This document shows positions 50,367-57,879 of a stretch of 64,000 bases of DNA, one piece after another. The notes under the pieces were generated by a model. The model was not told where the DNA came from, searched no databases, and was given only the letters and a program-made list of their open reading frames with translations. Position numbers and translations under genes: made by a program. Each line of letters starts with the position of its first letter. Position 1 is the first letter of the stretch. The stretch comes from Acinetobacter sp. XH1741 (lineage in GTDB: Bacteria > Pseudomonadota > Gammaproteobacteria > Pseudomonadales > Moraxellaceae): contig NZ_CP157428.1 of assembly GCF_041021895.1 (NCBI RefSeq), positions 3,038,001 to 3,102,000 on the forward strand, read 5' to 3'.

Positions 50367-50695
50367 TGGAAGTTAAAAGCGTACATGCACACCACATTCC
50401 AGCAAACAACGGTGTAGATCCAATTGATGTATTTGTTGTGTGGTATGGCGAACAAGCATTTCAAGTAACTATCCGCTGTTGGGATTGTGCTTGGACTGCT
50501 TATCGCGGCAGTTGCGGGTTCAAGACAATTGAAGAGTACTTTTTGGAGCAATGGTACAACCAAGAATGTCATGAACATGTGGTTCAACTCTTCACTACCA
50601 CATCAAGACATACAACCCAAAGAGAAGAAAAGTGGTTGTTTAAAATTGTCAGAAATATGTGCCAACACTTCAAAAAGATAGCAGAAAAGAATTAG
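50366..50695 (+). CDS. Hypothetical phage protein
   Basis: 109 aa from ATG 50366 (GCGGGAGTGGTGT upstream). Pattern FVVWYGEQAFQVTIRCWDCA, TAYRGSCGFKTIEEYF, EQWYNQECHEHVVQLF. The Cys and His residues could bind a metal. C-terminal part is basic. Function unknown. Confidence 0.6.
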   Translation: MEVKSVHAHHIPANNGVDPIDVFVVWYGEQAFQVTIRCWDCAWTAYRGSCGFKTIEEYFLEQWYNQECHEHVVQLFTTTSRHTTQREEKWLFKIVRNMCQHFKKIAEKN

Positions 50696-50704
50696 GAGAA
50701 GATT

Positions 50705-51643
50705 ATGAATGCGCCAGTACAACACTCAGGACAGAACCCTTTTGCAGTAGCTGCTCCTACTACTCAAGCAATGTCTACAGTTCAATCTGATAGTCAACGT
50801 GCAATTGCAGAGGTTCAAGCTGCTTTAGTTATTGCTAAGCAGTTCCCACGTAACCCAATTGAAGCTTATGACCGGATTATGAACGCTTGCCAGCGTCCCG
50901 GTTTAGCTCAATCGGCTGTTTATTCTTATGCTCGTGGTGGTACTTCAGTTACTGGTCCATCAATTCGACTTGCGGAAATGCTTGCTCAGAATTGGGGAAA
51001 TATTCAGTACGGTATCCGCGAATTATCTTCTGAAAATGGCGAATCAACGGTTGAAGCATTTGCTTGGGATGTGGAGACAAACACCCGTCAAACAAAGGTT
51101 TTTCAGGTTCCACATATTCGTTATACACGCAATGGATCTAAAAAATTAACAGATCCACGCGATATTTATGAATTGGTTGCAAATAATGGCGCTCGTCGTC
51201 TACGTGCATGCATCTTAGGTGTAATACCGGGTGATGTGATTGATGATGCTGTTAATCAGTGCGAAAAGACAATCCATGCAAGTGCTGATACTTCACCAGA
51301 AGCTGTGCAAAAACTTGTTGTAGCCTTTGAGCAATTCAATGTCACGAAGAAAGACATTGAAGACTACATTCAGCGTCGTCTTGATGCTATCACGGCAGCC
51401 AATATCGTTGCGCTTCGCAAGATTTTCACTAGCTTACGTGATGGAATGAGCTCACCTAAAGACTGGTTTAAAAATGTCACCGTGAAGGAAGTTGGAGAAG
51501 TTCAGGAAGTTAAACCAACTGTACCAGACAACGAGTTCCCGGTTCTCTTAGAGCAGATCAAAGCTGATGCAGTTACTAAAGAGTATGTATTAGAAGGCTA
51601 TGCACTTACTAATGCACAAATAGCTGAGGTAAATGCACTATGA
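50705..51643 (+). CDS. Probable single-strand annealing recombinase partner
   Basis: 312 aa. Pattern: AIAEVQAALVIAKQFPRNPI, SYARGGTSVTGPSIRLAEML, WGNIQYGIRELSSENGES, RQTKVFQVPHIRY, NGARRLRACILGVIPGDVID. Proteins of this type regularly precede a YqaJ/lambda-exonuclease-like gene, as here (4-bp overlap), and are best explained as the annealing protein of a two-gene recombination system. I did not identify a named Pfam family, so the role is inferred mainly from context. Confidence 0.6.
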   Translation: MNAPVQHSGQNPFAVAAPTTQAMSTVQSDSQRAIAEVQAALVIAKQFPRNPIEAYDRIMNACQRPGLAQSAVYSYARGGTSVTGPSIRLAEMLAQNWGNIQYGIRELSSENGESTVEAFAWDVETNTRQTKVFQVPHIRYTRNGSKKLTDPRDIYELVANNGARRLRACILGVIPGDVIDDAVNQCEKTIHASADTSPEAVQKLVVAFEQFNVTKKDIEDYIQRRLDAITAANIVALRKIFTSLRDGMSSPKDWFKNVTVKEVGEVQEVKPTVPDNEFPVLLEQIKADAVTKEYVLEGYALTNAQIAEVNAL

Positions 51644-52299
51644 AGCTATTCCGATGCTCAAGCCTACATAAGCTTGTAGGCGACTCTAAAACTAAAGGCT
51701 CAGTTCTTAGCGATACAGCTAAGACTGAGATCAGAACAATCGTTAAGGAGGACTTGACCACGTTCAAGTCTTTCAAAGGCAACCAGTACACGGCTAAAGG
51801 TAATGCGCTTGAAGAAATTGCAATTAGCCTGTCTGGCAAGGTTCGTTTTCGTCAGTATTTGAAACATGAAGGACGTTTGGAAAATGAGTTCATCACTGGT
51901 GAATGCGACATTCTTGATCTGAATAACAAGTTGATCATCGACACTAAATGCACTTGGGATATTGGCACTCACCCTTTCTTTAAAGATGAGGCAGAAGAAA
52001 AGGCAAAGAAGGCTGGTTACGACTGGCAGATGCAAGGCTACATGTGGCTTTACGACTGTGAGCAAGCAATGGTCGATTTCTGGCTACTACCTTGCCCTAT
52101 CGAGCTTACAAATGATTGGGATGATAGAGAACAGCTTATTGATTTAGTTGAGCGTATCGACCTTAGAGAACGCTTAACAACTGTCACCTACAAACGTGAC
52201 GAAGCAATGATCCAAAAGATCAAAGACAAAATTCCACATGCTCAAGAGTACTACGCAAAGTTATATCAAGAGCGCATTAAAGCGAAGGTGGCAGCATGA
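51640..52299 (+). CDS. YqaJ/lambda-exonuclease-like nuclease
   Basis: 219 aa. The PD-(D/E)XK core is clear: Glu in YTAKGNALEEIAISL near 55, Asp in ITGECDILDLNNKL near 90 and the DTK triad in LIIDTKCTWDIG near 104, followed by DWQMQGYMWLYDCEQA near 130. It should degrade one strand of linear dsDNA and hand ssDNA to the protein encoded just upstream. The start overlaps the annealing gene by ATGA. Confidence 0.75.
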   Translation: MKLFRCSSLHKLVGDSKTKGSVLSDTAKTEIRTIVKEDLTTFKSFKGNQYTAKGNALEEIAISLSGKVRFRQYLKHEGRLENEFITGECDILDLNNKLIIDTKCTWDIGTHPFFKDEAEEKAKKAGYDWQMQGYMWLYDCEQAMVDFWLLPCPIELTNDWDDREQLIDLVERIDLRERLTTVTYKRDEAMIQKIKDKIPHAQEYYAKLYQERIKAKVAA

Positions 52300-52559
52300 A
52301 ACAAATCGAATTAAACACAATTAGCGGTACTTCTGACCAGATCGCAGAAGAGATTTTTAAGAAAATTATTGGGCCTATGGTTGATGAAATGAATAGCCAA
52401 GATAAAGACTCAGCAAAGGTTTTCACATTCTCAGTAATGTGGCTTGGTATGGCTTTATATGCTGCTCAATTTGAACCGCACAATGCCAAGAAAACAATTC
52501 AATTCAGTGTTGATCAGTTCATGGCAACGTTTGACAAATTCAGCAAAAGACCGAGCTAA
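52296..52559 (+). CDS. Hypothetical small protein
   Basis: 87 aa, helical (MKQIELNTISGTSDQIAEEI at the start; VFTFSVMWLGMALYAAQFEP in the middle). It follows the exonuclease with a 4-bp overlap and may be part of the recombination operon. No motif seen. Confidence 0.55.
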   Translation: MKQIELNTISGTSDQIAEEIFKKIIGPMVDEMNSQDKDSAKVFTFSVMWLGMALYAAQFEPHNAKKTIQFSVDQFMATFDKFSKRPS

Positions 52560-52570
52560 GGAGCAGCAGC

Positions 52571-53107
52571 ATGACAGATTTGAATAAAGAAGGCAAAGTC
52601 AATCTAAGCTTTGAGCAAGACAATGGTGCTGTTTGGGTATTTGCAGGTGATAGTCAATTTGGCACCGAAATCAGCCATTTAATGATGATGCATGCAGATG
52701 AATATAGCGAAGATGAATTACGTGTTATTTGTCACCATGCAGCATGTGAAATTGACAGACTTAGAGCAGAGCTAGAAAAAGCCAAAGCTCAGGCGGTGCC
52801 AGAATGGATCTCAGTTGAAGTTCAAATGCCTGAATCATTACGAAATGTGCTTGTTTTGTTAGATGCAAACCCAGCTAAAAACCAAAACCAAATGGTTGCT
52901 CATTTTATTCCTAAGTTCACTGAAGAGTATCACGGTGATAATGATTGGTATGACTATGACGAAGATCGCGGCTGCGGTTATGTCAAAGAAGGATGGTATG
53001 CAAATACAGCTTACATTGGTGATGAGTATTCTAGTTATTTTATTGAGGAAAAAGTAACTCATTGGAAGCCACTAAAAGAAGCAAGTGAATCTGGAGCTGA
53101 GGGATGA
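52571..53107 (+). CDS. DUF551-like hypothetical phage protein
   Basis: 178 aa. The N-terminal half is unremarkable, with a helical hinge EIDRLRAELEKAKAQAV. The C-terminal half WISVEVQMPESLRNVLVLLD ... HWKPLKEA matches the pattern of the DUF551 family common in phage genomes (W-I-x-V-x-x-x-x-P, then WxPL near the end). Function unknown. AAGGAGCAGCAGC lies before the ATG. Confidence 0.7.
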   Translation: MTDLNKEGKVNLSFEQDNGAVWVFAGDSQFGTEISHLMMMHADEYSEDELRVICHHAACEIDRLRAELEKAKAQAVPEWISVEVQMPESLRNVLVLLDANPAKNQNQMVAHFIPKFTEEYHGDNDWYDYDEDRGCGYVKEGWYANTAYIGDEYSSYFIEEKVTHWKPLKEASESGAEG

Positions 53108-53439
53108 AATATCAAATACAACCAATCGAAGTGCCAGATGATTTAAATAGCTATTGGTTCCATCCAGATATAGAAATACACGACACTATTGGTGAAAACG
53201 CTGAATTTTATACTACGGAACAATGGGCACAGCTTCAACTTAATCTTGGTGTAGAAATTCTTGTTGAGCGTTTGGAATATTTGGATATTCCAGAAATTCC
53301 TGAAGACGACTGTGCAGATTGGTCAAACTGGAAACCACAACCACCTATAAAAGATGCCTTTCTTATTGCAGGTTTTGATACAGAAGATGGGCCTTGTTTG
53401 TGGTGGGCAAAGCCTAAAGCGGAAAGTAAGGAGGGGTGA
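53104..53439 (+). CDS. Hypothetical phage protein
   Basis: 111 aa, acidic with many Trp (SYWFHPDIEIHDTIGENAEF, DDCADWSNWKPQPP, GPCLWWAKPKA). It overlaps the DUF551-like gene by ATGA. Not recognised; the W-rich ends resemble other small phage early proteins here. Confidence 0.55.
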   Translation: MKYQIQPIEVPDDLNSYWFHPDIEIHDTIGENAEFYTTEQWAQLQLNLGVEILVERLEYLDIPEIPEDDCADWSNWKPQPPIKDAFLIAGFDTEDGPCLWWAKPKAESKEG

Positions 53440-53440
53440 A

Positions 53441-53710
53441 ATGACAGCAATTGCGAATATAGGTAGTAACTTTGTTGTAGCGTTACCACCTTCGGACATC
53501 TGGCTTAATGACTCCCAAGCTGCTGAGTTCTTGGGATATCGAGATGTACATTTTAAGGCAGCAGTTTGCTGCCTGCCAACCTTCCCTAAACCGCGCTATG
53601 TTATTAAGTGCGGTCAAGGAAGACGCTGGAACTTGGCAGAGCTATCAAACTGGTTGAATGAACAATCGGATGATGAGCCAAAGAAAGGAAGACCACGTAA
53701 ACGGGGCTAA
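53441..53710 (+). CDS. Excisionase-like small HTH protein
   Basis: 89 aa from ATG 53441, behind AAGGAGGGGTGAA, the strongest ribosome site in this operon. Pattern: DIWLNDSQAAEFLGYRDVHF, then FPKPRYVIKCGQGRRWNLAE, LSNWLNEQ, with a basic end (KKGRPRKRG). This is the MerR-like winged helix of AlpA/Xis proteins. It is the last rightward gene and ends tail-to-tail with the integrase (4 bp), fitting a recombination directionality factor. Confidence 0.75.
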   Translation: MTAIANIGSNFVVALPPSDIWLNDSQAAEFLGYRDVHFKAAVCCLPTFPKPRYVIKCGQGRRWNLAELSNWLNEQSDDEPKKGRPRKRG

Positions 53711-54693
53711 TCAAGCCTCGTTGCAATTTCGCTTGCAGTAGCATTGTAATAGACCATCAAGCTTCTTAAGTCTTTATGCCCAATCATACGGGCCAAGTCT
53801 AAAACTTCTAATTTTCTTGCAAGACGTGTACAAGCTTCATGGCGTGTGTCATGAAAGTGCAAGTCAGTGATTTGACATCTATCTCTCAATTTACGCCAAA
53901 GCGTATCAAAGCTTTGGGAATTACAAGTAAAGACCTGCTTTTTATCAAGACCTTTTAATAAAGTAAGCAACTCAACTGCACGCTTAGATAAAGGCACATT
54001 TCGCTTTGTGCCATTCTTTGTTTCGTTCAAAACAAGATATCGATCTTTTAAGTAAACTCGATCCCAAGTTAAGCCGACAATCTCTCCAGCACGCATTGCA
54101 GTCTCAATTGCAAAAAGGAAAGCAATAATAATTTGCTGAGTAGAATTTACCGGGACATTGTTATCCCAATTTGCTGCAAGACATAATCTATCAATTTCAT
54201 CTTGGGTAATTCGTCTATCACGGTGCTTTGATGGTGGGGGTAAAGTCAAGTCGGCCATTGGGGACTCTTTAATCCACTTCCATTCTTTTCGGGCAACAGT
54301 AAATAAAGAAGCTAAAATATTTGCTTCACGTCTGACAGTAGCGCCCTGCACTTCTTTTAAACGAGAATCACGCCATTGCACTAAATCGTCAGTTGTGACT
54401 TTGGCTAATTGTTTTTGACATAGCTTTTTATACTCACGCTTAAAGAAAGCCATTCGCTTGACTTCATTCTCATGAGTTTTCTTTTTAATACTCACTTCAC
54501 TTAAGTAGCGTTCAATAGCTTCTAGAAAAGAGTGATCTGGTAATTTGCCATGCGATTGTTCGCGTAACTGAGTCTCGCGTTTAGATGCCCAAGCCCTAGC
54601 TTGAGCTTTTGTATCAAAGGTTGAACTTTCGCGAATTCCGTTTACACTTATCTCGGCTCGCCATGTATTGTTGCGTTGTCTAAATGAAGCCAT
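53707..54693 (-). CDS. int: Tyrosine-family site-specific integrase
   Basis: 328 aa. The N-terminal arm-binding region is basic, a SAM-like core domain spans ~60-150, and the catalytic domain has Arg in TAMRAGEIVGLTWD near 203, Lys in NETKNGTKRNVPLS, HDTRHEACTRLA near 268, and GHKDLRSLMVYYN with nucleophile Tyr near 312. It should catalyse integration at the 3' end of tRNA-Arg. The gene is next to attR, and arm-like repeats lie just upstream of its start. Confidence 0.95.
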   Translation of the reverse strand: MASFRQRNNTWRAEISVNGIRESSTFDTKAQARAWASKRETQLREQSHGKLPDHSFLEAIERYLSEVSIKKKTHENEVKRMAFFKREYKKLCQKQLAKVTTDDLVQWRDSRLKEVQGATVRREANILASLFTVARKEWKWIKESPMADLTLPPPSKHRDRRITQDEIDRLCLAANWDNNVPVNSTQQIIIAFLFAIETAMRAGEIVGLTWDRVYLKDRYLVLNETKNGTKRNVPLSKRAVELLTLLKGLDKKQVFTCNSQSFDTLWRKLRDRCQITDLHFHDTRHEACTRLARKLEVLDLARMIGHKDLRSLMVYYNATASEIATRLD

Positions 54694-54701
54694 AATTTTG
54701 T

Positions 54702-54718
54702 GGCGTAATCTTGGCGTA
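54702..54718 (+). repeat. Candidate integrase arm-type sites, right end
   Basis: GGCGTAAT occurs at 54702 and again at 54713, the same 11-bp spacing as the pair near attL, in the gap between the integrase gene and attR. Confidence 0.5.
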
Positions 54719-54857
54719 ATTGTGATAACCGAAATAATAGGAAAAAATAAGAAATAATAGAAGTACAGATTATTGGCTAGTTTGGCATTTGTTTGTTTTG
54801 TATGAAATAATAAGAAAAGATAGAAAAACCTAAGAAGTTGTTGTTTTTAAACAAGTG

Positions 54858-54874
54858 CCCGCCGAGCGCACCAA
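54858..54874 (+). repeat. attR core of element 1 (probably also attL of element 2)
   Basis: A perfect 17-bp copy of the end of tRNA-Arg (see 9684-9700). No complete tRNA is present here. Confidence 0.9.
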
Positions 54875-55134
54875 ATTTTCGTTTCATATGGTTTCAATTC
54901 TTCCCAAAACCATTGATATAACTACTATAACAAACTCTAACTAGTTTCATAAAGTTTCAATTCGTTCCACCTGTTACCGCAATCTTTACGGTATTTTTTA
55001 CAGTACCGTTTAATACCGCAATAATTCCTACCGTAAAAAACCATCCCTTTTGTTACTCAATAAGCTTTGTTTAATAAGTATTTAACTAAAATTATTGAAC
55101 ATTTTTAGTACAAACTTTTGTTCTAGAAGGATTT
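54875..55134. repeat. Non-coding segment with paired motif repeats
   Basis: No ORF. GTTTCA hexamers occur in two pairs with 10-bp spacing (54881/54891 and 54944/54954) inside two ~24-bp near-copies (54881-54904; 54944-54968). After them TACCGCAAT appears twice (54975, 55014) among further TACCG/CGGTA motifs. The pattern resembles integrase arm-type binding sites of a second element next to the shared attachment core. Confidence 0.5.
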
Positions 55135-55164
55135 ATGTTGATTAAAATATGTCCTGTTGGTTAA
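55135..55164 (+). other. Possible 9-codon leader ORF before the SRAP gene
   Basis: AGAAGG is 5 bp before an ATG that encodes M-L-I-K-I-C-P-V-G and stops 4 bp before the SRAP ATG at 55169. The SRAP gene has no strong ribosome site of its own, so coupled translation is plausible. Confidence 0.45.
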
Positions 55165-55168
55165 GAAT

Positions 55169-55804
55169 ATGTGTGCTAATTACGAACCAATATCAAAAGA
55201 CCGCGTACACCTTTTAGATTTATTCGAACCTACTTTCGACTATAAAGCCGATATTTATCCGGGTTATGACTGCCCTCTTATTTTTTCTAAAGATGGCCAT
55301 ATAGAATGGCGAGAAGTTAAGTTCGGCATGATTCCACCTTGGAACCATGATTTAAAGTTTTCAAAGTACACATACAATGCCCGAACTGAAACTGTAGATA
55401 AAAAGCCGAGCTTTCGACATGCATGGGCTAAAAGCCAATTTGCTTTAATACCTGTAGAAAAGATTTATGAACCACGTTATGTGAATGGCAAAGCAGAACG
55501 CTGGGGAATTTATAGAGAAGATGGCCTACCTTTTACGGTAGCTGCTATTTATGATTCAACTGTTATTGATGGGGAGCAAATTAGATCCATGTCTATGCTG
55601 ACTATCAATGCAGATAATCACCCTTTCATGAGTCAGTTCCATAAACCTGAAGATGAAAAAAGATCGATTATTGTTATCCCTGAAGAGTATCGAGAAGATT
55701 GGCTGAACTGCAAAAAAGAAGATGCAGATCAATTTTTCTTTGAAATGCCCTTAGGTGAATTTACTGCTAACTATTTCCCTAAACCTAAGAAAACTGCAAA
55801 TTAG
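55169..55804 (+). CDS. SOS response-associated peptidase family protein (SRAP/YedK)
   Basis: 211 aa from ATG 55169, chosen because SRAP proteins need Cys at position 2 (MCANYEPI). Further family signatures: YNARTETVDKKPSFRHAWAK near 65-85, the active-site Glu in EKIYEPRYVNGKAERWGIYR near 105, and the catalytic-type His in NADNHPFMSQFHKPEDEKRS near 165. SRAP proteins crosslink to abasic sites in ssDNA through Cys2 and protect them. It is next to umuDC, consistent with damage tolerance, but I see no SOS operator directly before it. Confidence 0.88.
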   Translation: MCANYEPISKDRVHLLDLFEPTFDYKADIYPGYDCPLIFSKDGHIEWREVKFGMIPPWNHDLKFSKYTYNARTETVDKKPSFRHAWAKSQFALIPVEKIYEPRYVNGKAERWGIYREDGLPFTVAAIYDSTVIDGEQIRSMSMLTINADNHPFMSQFHKPEDEKRSIIVIPEEYREDWLNCKKEDADQFFFEMPLGEFTANYFPKPKKTAN

Positions 55805-55915
55805 CGCCGTTGATTTTCCGACCAAATGCACCAATGTCGGCGACAAGTTACGACTAGTCATTATTTATCCACAACTTTTTAAATTTGAAAATTAACTAAG
55901 CTCTAGCATATCATC

Positions 55916-55936
55916 TTGAATATGTTACAAATTCAA
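55916..55936. promoter_or_regulatory. SOS-type operator upstream of umuDC
   Basis: A 21-bp site with halves TTGAAT and ATTCAA and centre ATGTTACAA; the outer inverted repeat extends to CTTGAAT/ATTCAAG. It matches the layout of the Acinetobacter UmuDAb/DdrR-bound SOS operator (TTGAA...ATGTNAC...TTCAA). It ends 16 bp before the umuD ATG. Confidence 0.75.
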
Positions 55937-55951
55937 GTTAGGGGATATTAT

Positions 55952-56452
55952 ATGAGCGAAATTGCACCATCCATCATCCAGATAAAACCATATCTACAAA
56001 GTAATATTGTTTTATCTGAGGCTTTAACATTTAAGCAAGTTGTACCGTCAACTCACATGCTTATCCCCTACGCACTCGAAAAGATTTCCGCTGGTTTCCC
56101 CAGCCCCGCACAAGATTACATAGATAAAGTGCTCGATATGAATGAGCATTTAATTAAGAATGAAACTTCAACGTTTATTGTAAAAGTTGCTTCGCTTTCG
56201 ATGCTTAACGCTGGCATTGATATTGATGACGAATTGATTGTGGATCGTAGTCTTGATGCAAAGCACGGCGATATTGTTGTTGCGCTAATCGATAATGAAT
56301 TTACCGTAAAGCGATTAATGATCGATGAAACAGGCCAATGGCTGAAAGCTGAAAATCCAGATTATAAAGATATTCACCTTCTTGATGGCCAAGAGTTACT
56401 TATCTGGGGTGTTGTCACTTGCATTATTAAAATGACAAGAAGAACTTCATGA
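55952..56452 (+). CDS. umuD: Error-prone polymerase V subunit UmuD
   Basis: 166 aa from ATG 55952 (AGGGGATATT upstream), avoiding the upstream ATG at 55916 that would overlap the SOS operator. Sequence follows UmuD: Ala-Gly cleavage site in [20 protein letters not shown] near 47, catalytic Ser in [17 protein letters not shown] near 81 and Lys in [12 protein letters not shown] near 117. The Asp normally before the catalytic Ser (GDSM) is Leu here. After RecA-stimulated self-cleavage UmuD' should join UmuC for translesion synthesis. It overlaps umuC by ATGA. Confidence 0.9.
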   Translation: MSEIAPSIIQIKPYLQSNIVLSEALTFKQVVPSTHMLIPYALEKISAGFPSPAQDYIDKVLDMNEHLIKNETSTFIVKVASLSMLNAGIDIDDELIVDRSLDAKHGDIVVALIDNEFTVKRLMIDETGQWLKAENPDYKDIHLLDGQELLIWGVVTCIIKMTRRTS

Positions 56453-57747
56453 AGCATGAGAACAAGGTCTTTTTTCTTATAGACGTTAATAATATGTACG
56501 TCTCATGTGAAAGAGTCTTTGATCCAAGTTTGAATGATAGACCCGTTATTGTACTCAGCAATAATGACGGATGCGCCGTTGCTCGCAGCAATGAATCAAA
56601 AGCTTTAGGCATTAAAATGGGCGTTCCATTATTTCAAATTAAAGATATAGTTCAAAAACATAATGTCCTCGTCCTTTCAAGCAACTATGCTCTATACGCC
56701 GAAATGTCGAGACGTTTTCATAAGATCCTTGCTTCGTATGTTACAGATGAAGAAGTTGAACCGTACTCGATTGATGAGTGCTTTGTTGATTTCTCAGCTT
56801 ATGAGAAGAACTTTGATTTAGAAAAAGTCGGGCAACAAATGCGCCAGCAAATATGGAAGTGGCTAGGTTTGCCTGTCTGTGTGGGTATTGGTAGAAGCAA
56901 AACAGAAGCAAAGATTGCGAATCATATTGCAAAGAAAAACCCCGGCTTTAACAGCGTTTGTGATTTAGTGAATATGGATCCGTGCAATAAAGAATACTAC
57001 TTTGCTCAAATAGATGTGAGTGAAGTCTGGGGTGTTGGACGTAAGCACTCAAAAAAGTTGCAAAGCATGGGTGTCAACACTGTTTTAGATCTCGCATGTG
57101 CTGAACCACGCGAGATGCAAAAACGCTTTTCAATCGTTATGGCACGCACGATCTACGAATTACAAGGCATATCATGCATAGAGATCGAGCATACTCCCCC
57201 ATCCAAAAAGCAAATAGTTGCAAGCCGGTCTTTTGGTGGTCGCGTAACTGAATTAACGGATCTAAAAGAAGCTATCTCAATGTATGCTCAAGATGCTTGT
57301 AAAAGATTACGTGATGAAGAGCTTTTATGCGGCTGTATGATTGCTTTCGTACAGTCAAATCCTTTTGATCCAAATGTTCCTTTTTACAATAAATCAATTA
57401 CTGGTTCATTTTCAGAGCCTACTGATTGTGCAATTGATTTTGTTAAAGCAGCAACTCGTATGGTCAGCGATATATATAAAGAAGGAATTAAATATAAGAA
57501 GTGCGGTGTTGTGCTGACAGCCTTAGAGCCGAAGTCTGGCCATACTTATGACTTATTAACTGACTTTGAACATATAGAGAAAAAGGAATGTTTGATGCAA
57601 GCAATGGATGGTATTCACAGCAAGTTTGGAAAGAAAAAATTAGGTGTCGGACCATGTTTTGTTCCTGGTCGAAACTGGTCAATGTCGCGAGATAGATTAA
57701 GTAGAAATCCATTTCGGTGGGAAGAGTTATTAACTATTAATAATTAA
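56449..57747 (+). CDS. umuC: Error-prone polymerase V catalytic subunit UmuC
   Basis: 432 aa, Y-family polymerase. First catalytic Asp in [19 protein letters not shown] near residue 11, the second pair Asp-Glu in [12 protein letters not shown] near 107, steric-gate region FYVSCER-like, and the C-terminal [20 protein letters not shown]. It makes mutagenic bypass of lesions with UmuD'. The operator before umuD should control it. A. baumannii strains often have several umuDC copies, many on prophages. Confidence 0.93.
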   Translation: MKHENKVFFLIDVNNMYVSCERVFDPSLNDRPVIVLSNNDGCAVARSNESKALGIKMGVPLFQIKDIVQKHNVLVLSSNYALYAEMSRRFHKILASYVTDEEVEPYSIDECFVDFSAYEKNFDLEKVGQQMRQQIWKWLGLPVCVGIGRSKTEAKIANHIAKKNPGFNSVCDLVNMDPCNKEYYFAQIDVSEVWGVGRKHSKKLQSMGVNTVLDLACAEPREMQKRFSIVMARTIYELQGISCIEIEHTPPSKKQIVASRSFGGRVTELTDLKEAISMYAQDACKRLRDEELLCGCMIAFVQSNPFDPNVPFYNKSITGSFSEPTDCAIDFVKAATRMVSDIYKEGIKYKKCGVVLTALEPKSGHTYDLLTDFEHIEKKECLMQAMDGIHSKFGKKKLGVGPCFVPGRNWSMSRDRLSRNPFRWEELLTINN

Positions 57748-57879
57748 TTAACTTTATTGAAAGCTATTTAGAATCTGCTAAACATTTATAATGTACTAAA
57801 GTTATATCACAAAGCTAAACCAAAAAAATACTTAGACATTTGTTTTTATTTAATAAATTCCTTAAAGGTGCATCAAAAT

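Larger units (their letters stand above)
9684..54874. mobile_element. Prophage element 1: complete lambda-like siphovirus prophage (~45.2 kb)
   Basis: The element is bounded by 17-bp direct repeats from the tRNA-Arg end and carries a full set of modules: integrase and excisionase-like gene, recombination pair, cI/cro switch, O/P-like replication genes, methylase, Q-like antiterminator, tRNAs, terminase, portal, capsid, tail tube, chaperones, tape measure, lambda M/L/K/I/J homologues, holin and endolysin. I see one clear lesion, an in-frame stop in an accessory DUF2335 gene, and none in an essential gene, so it may still be inducible. Confidence 0.93.

Noticed and set aside
54858-54874. A second tRNA-Arg gene at the right end of the prophage
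   Set aside because: Only the last 17 bases are present; the D-arm and anticodon arm are missing, so it is an attachment-site copy.
55094-55120. SOS operator upstream of the SRAP gene
   Set aside because: TTGAAC is present but the second half-site and spacing do not fit the 21-bp pattern seen before umuD.
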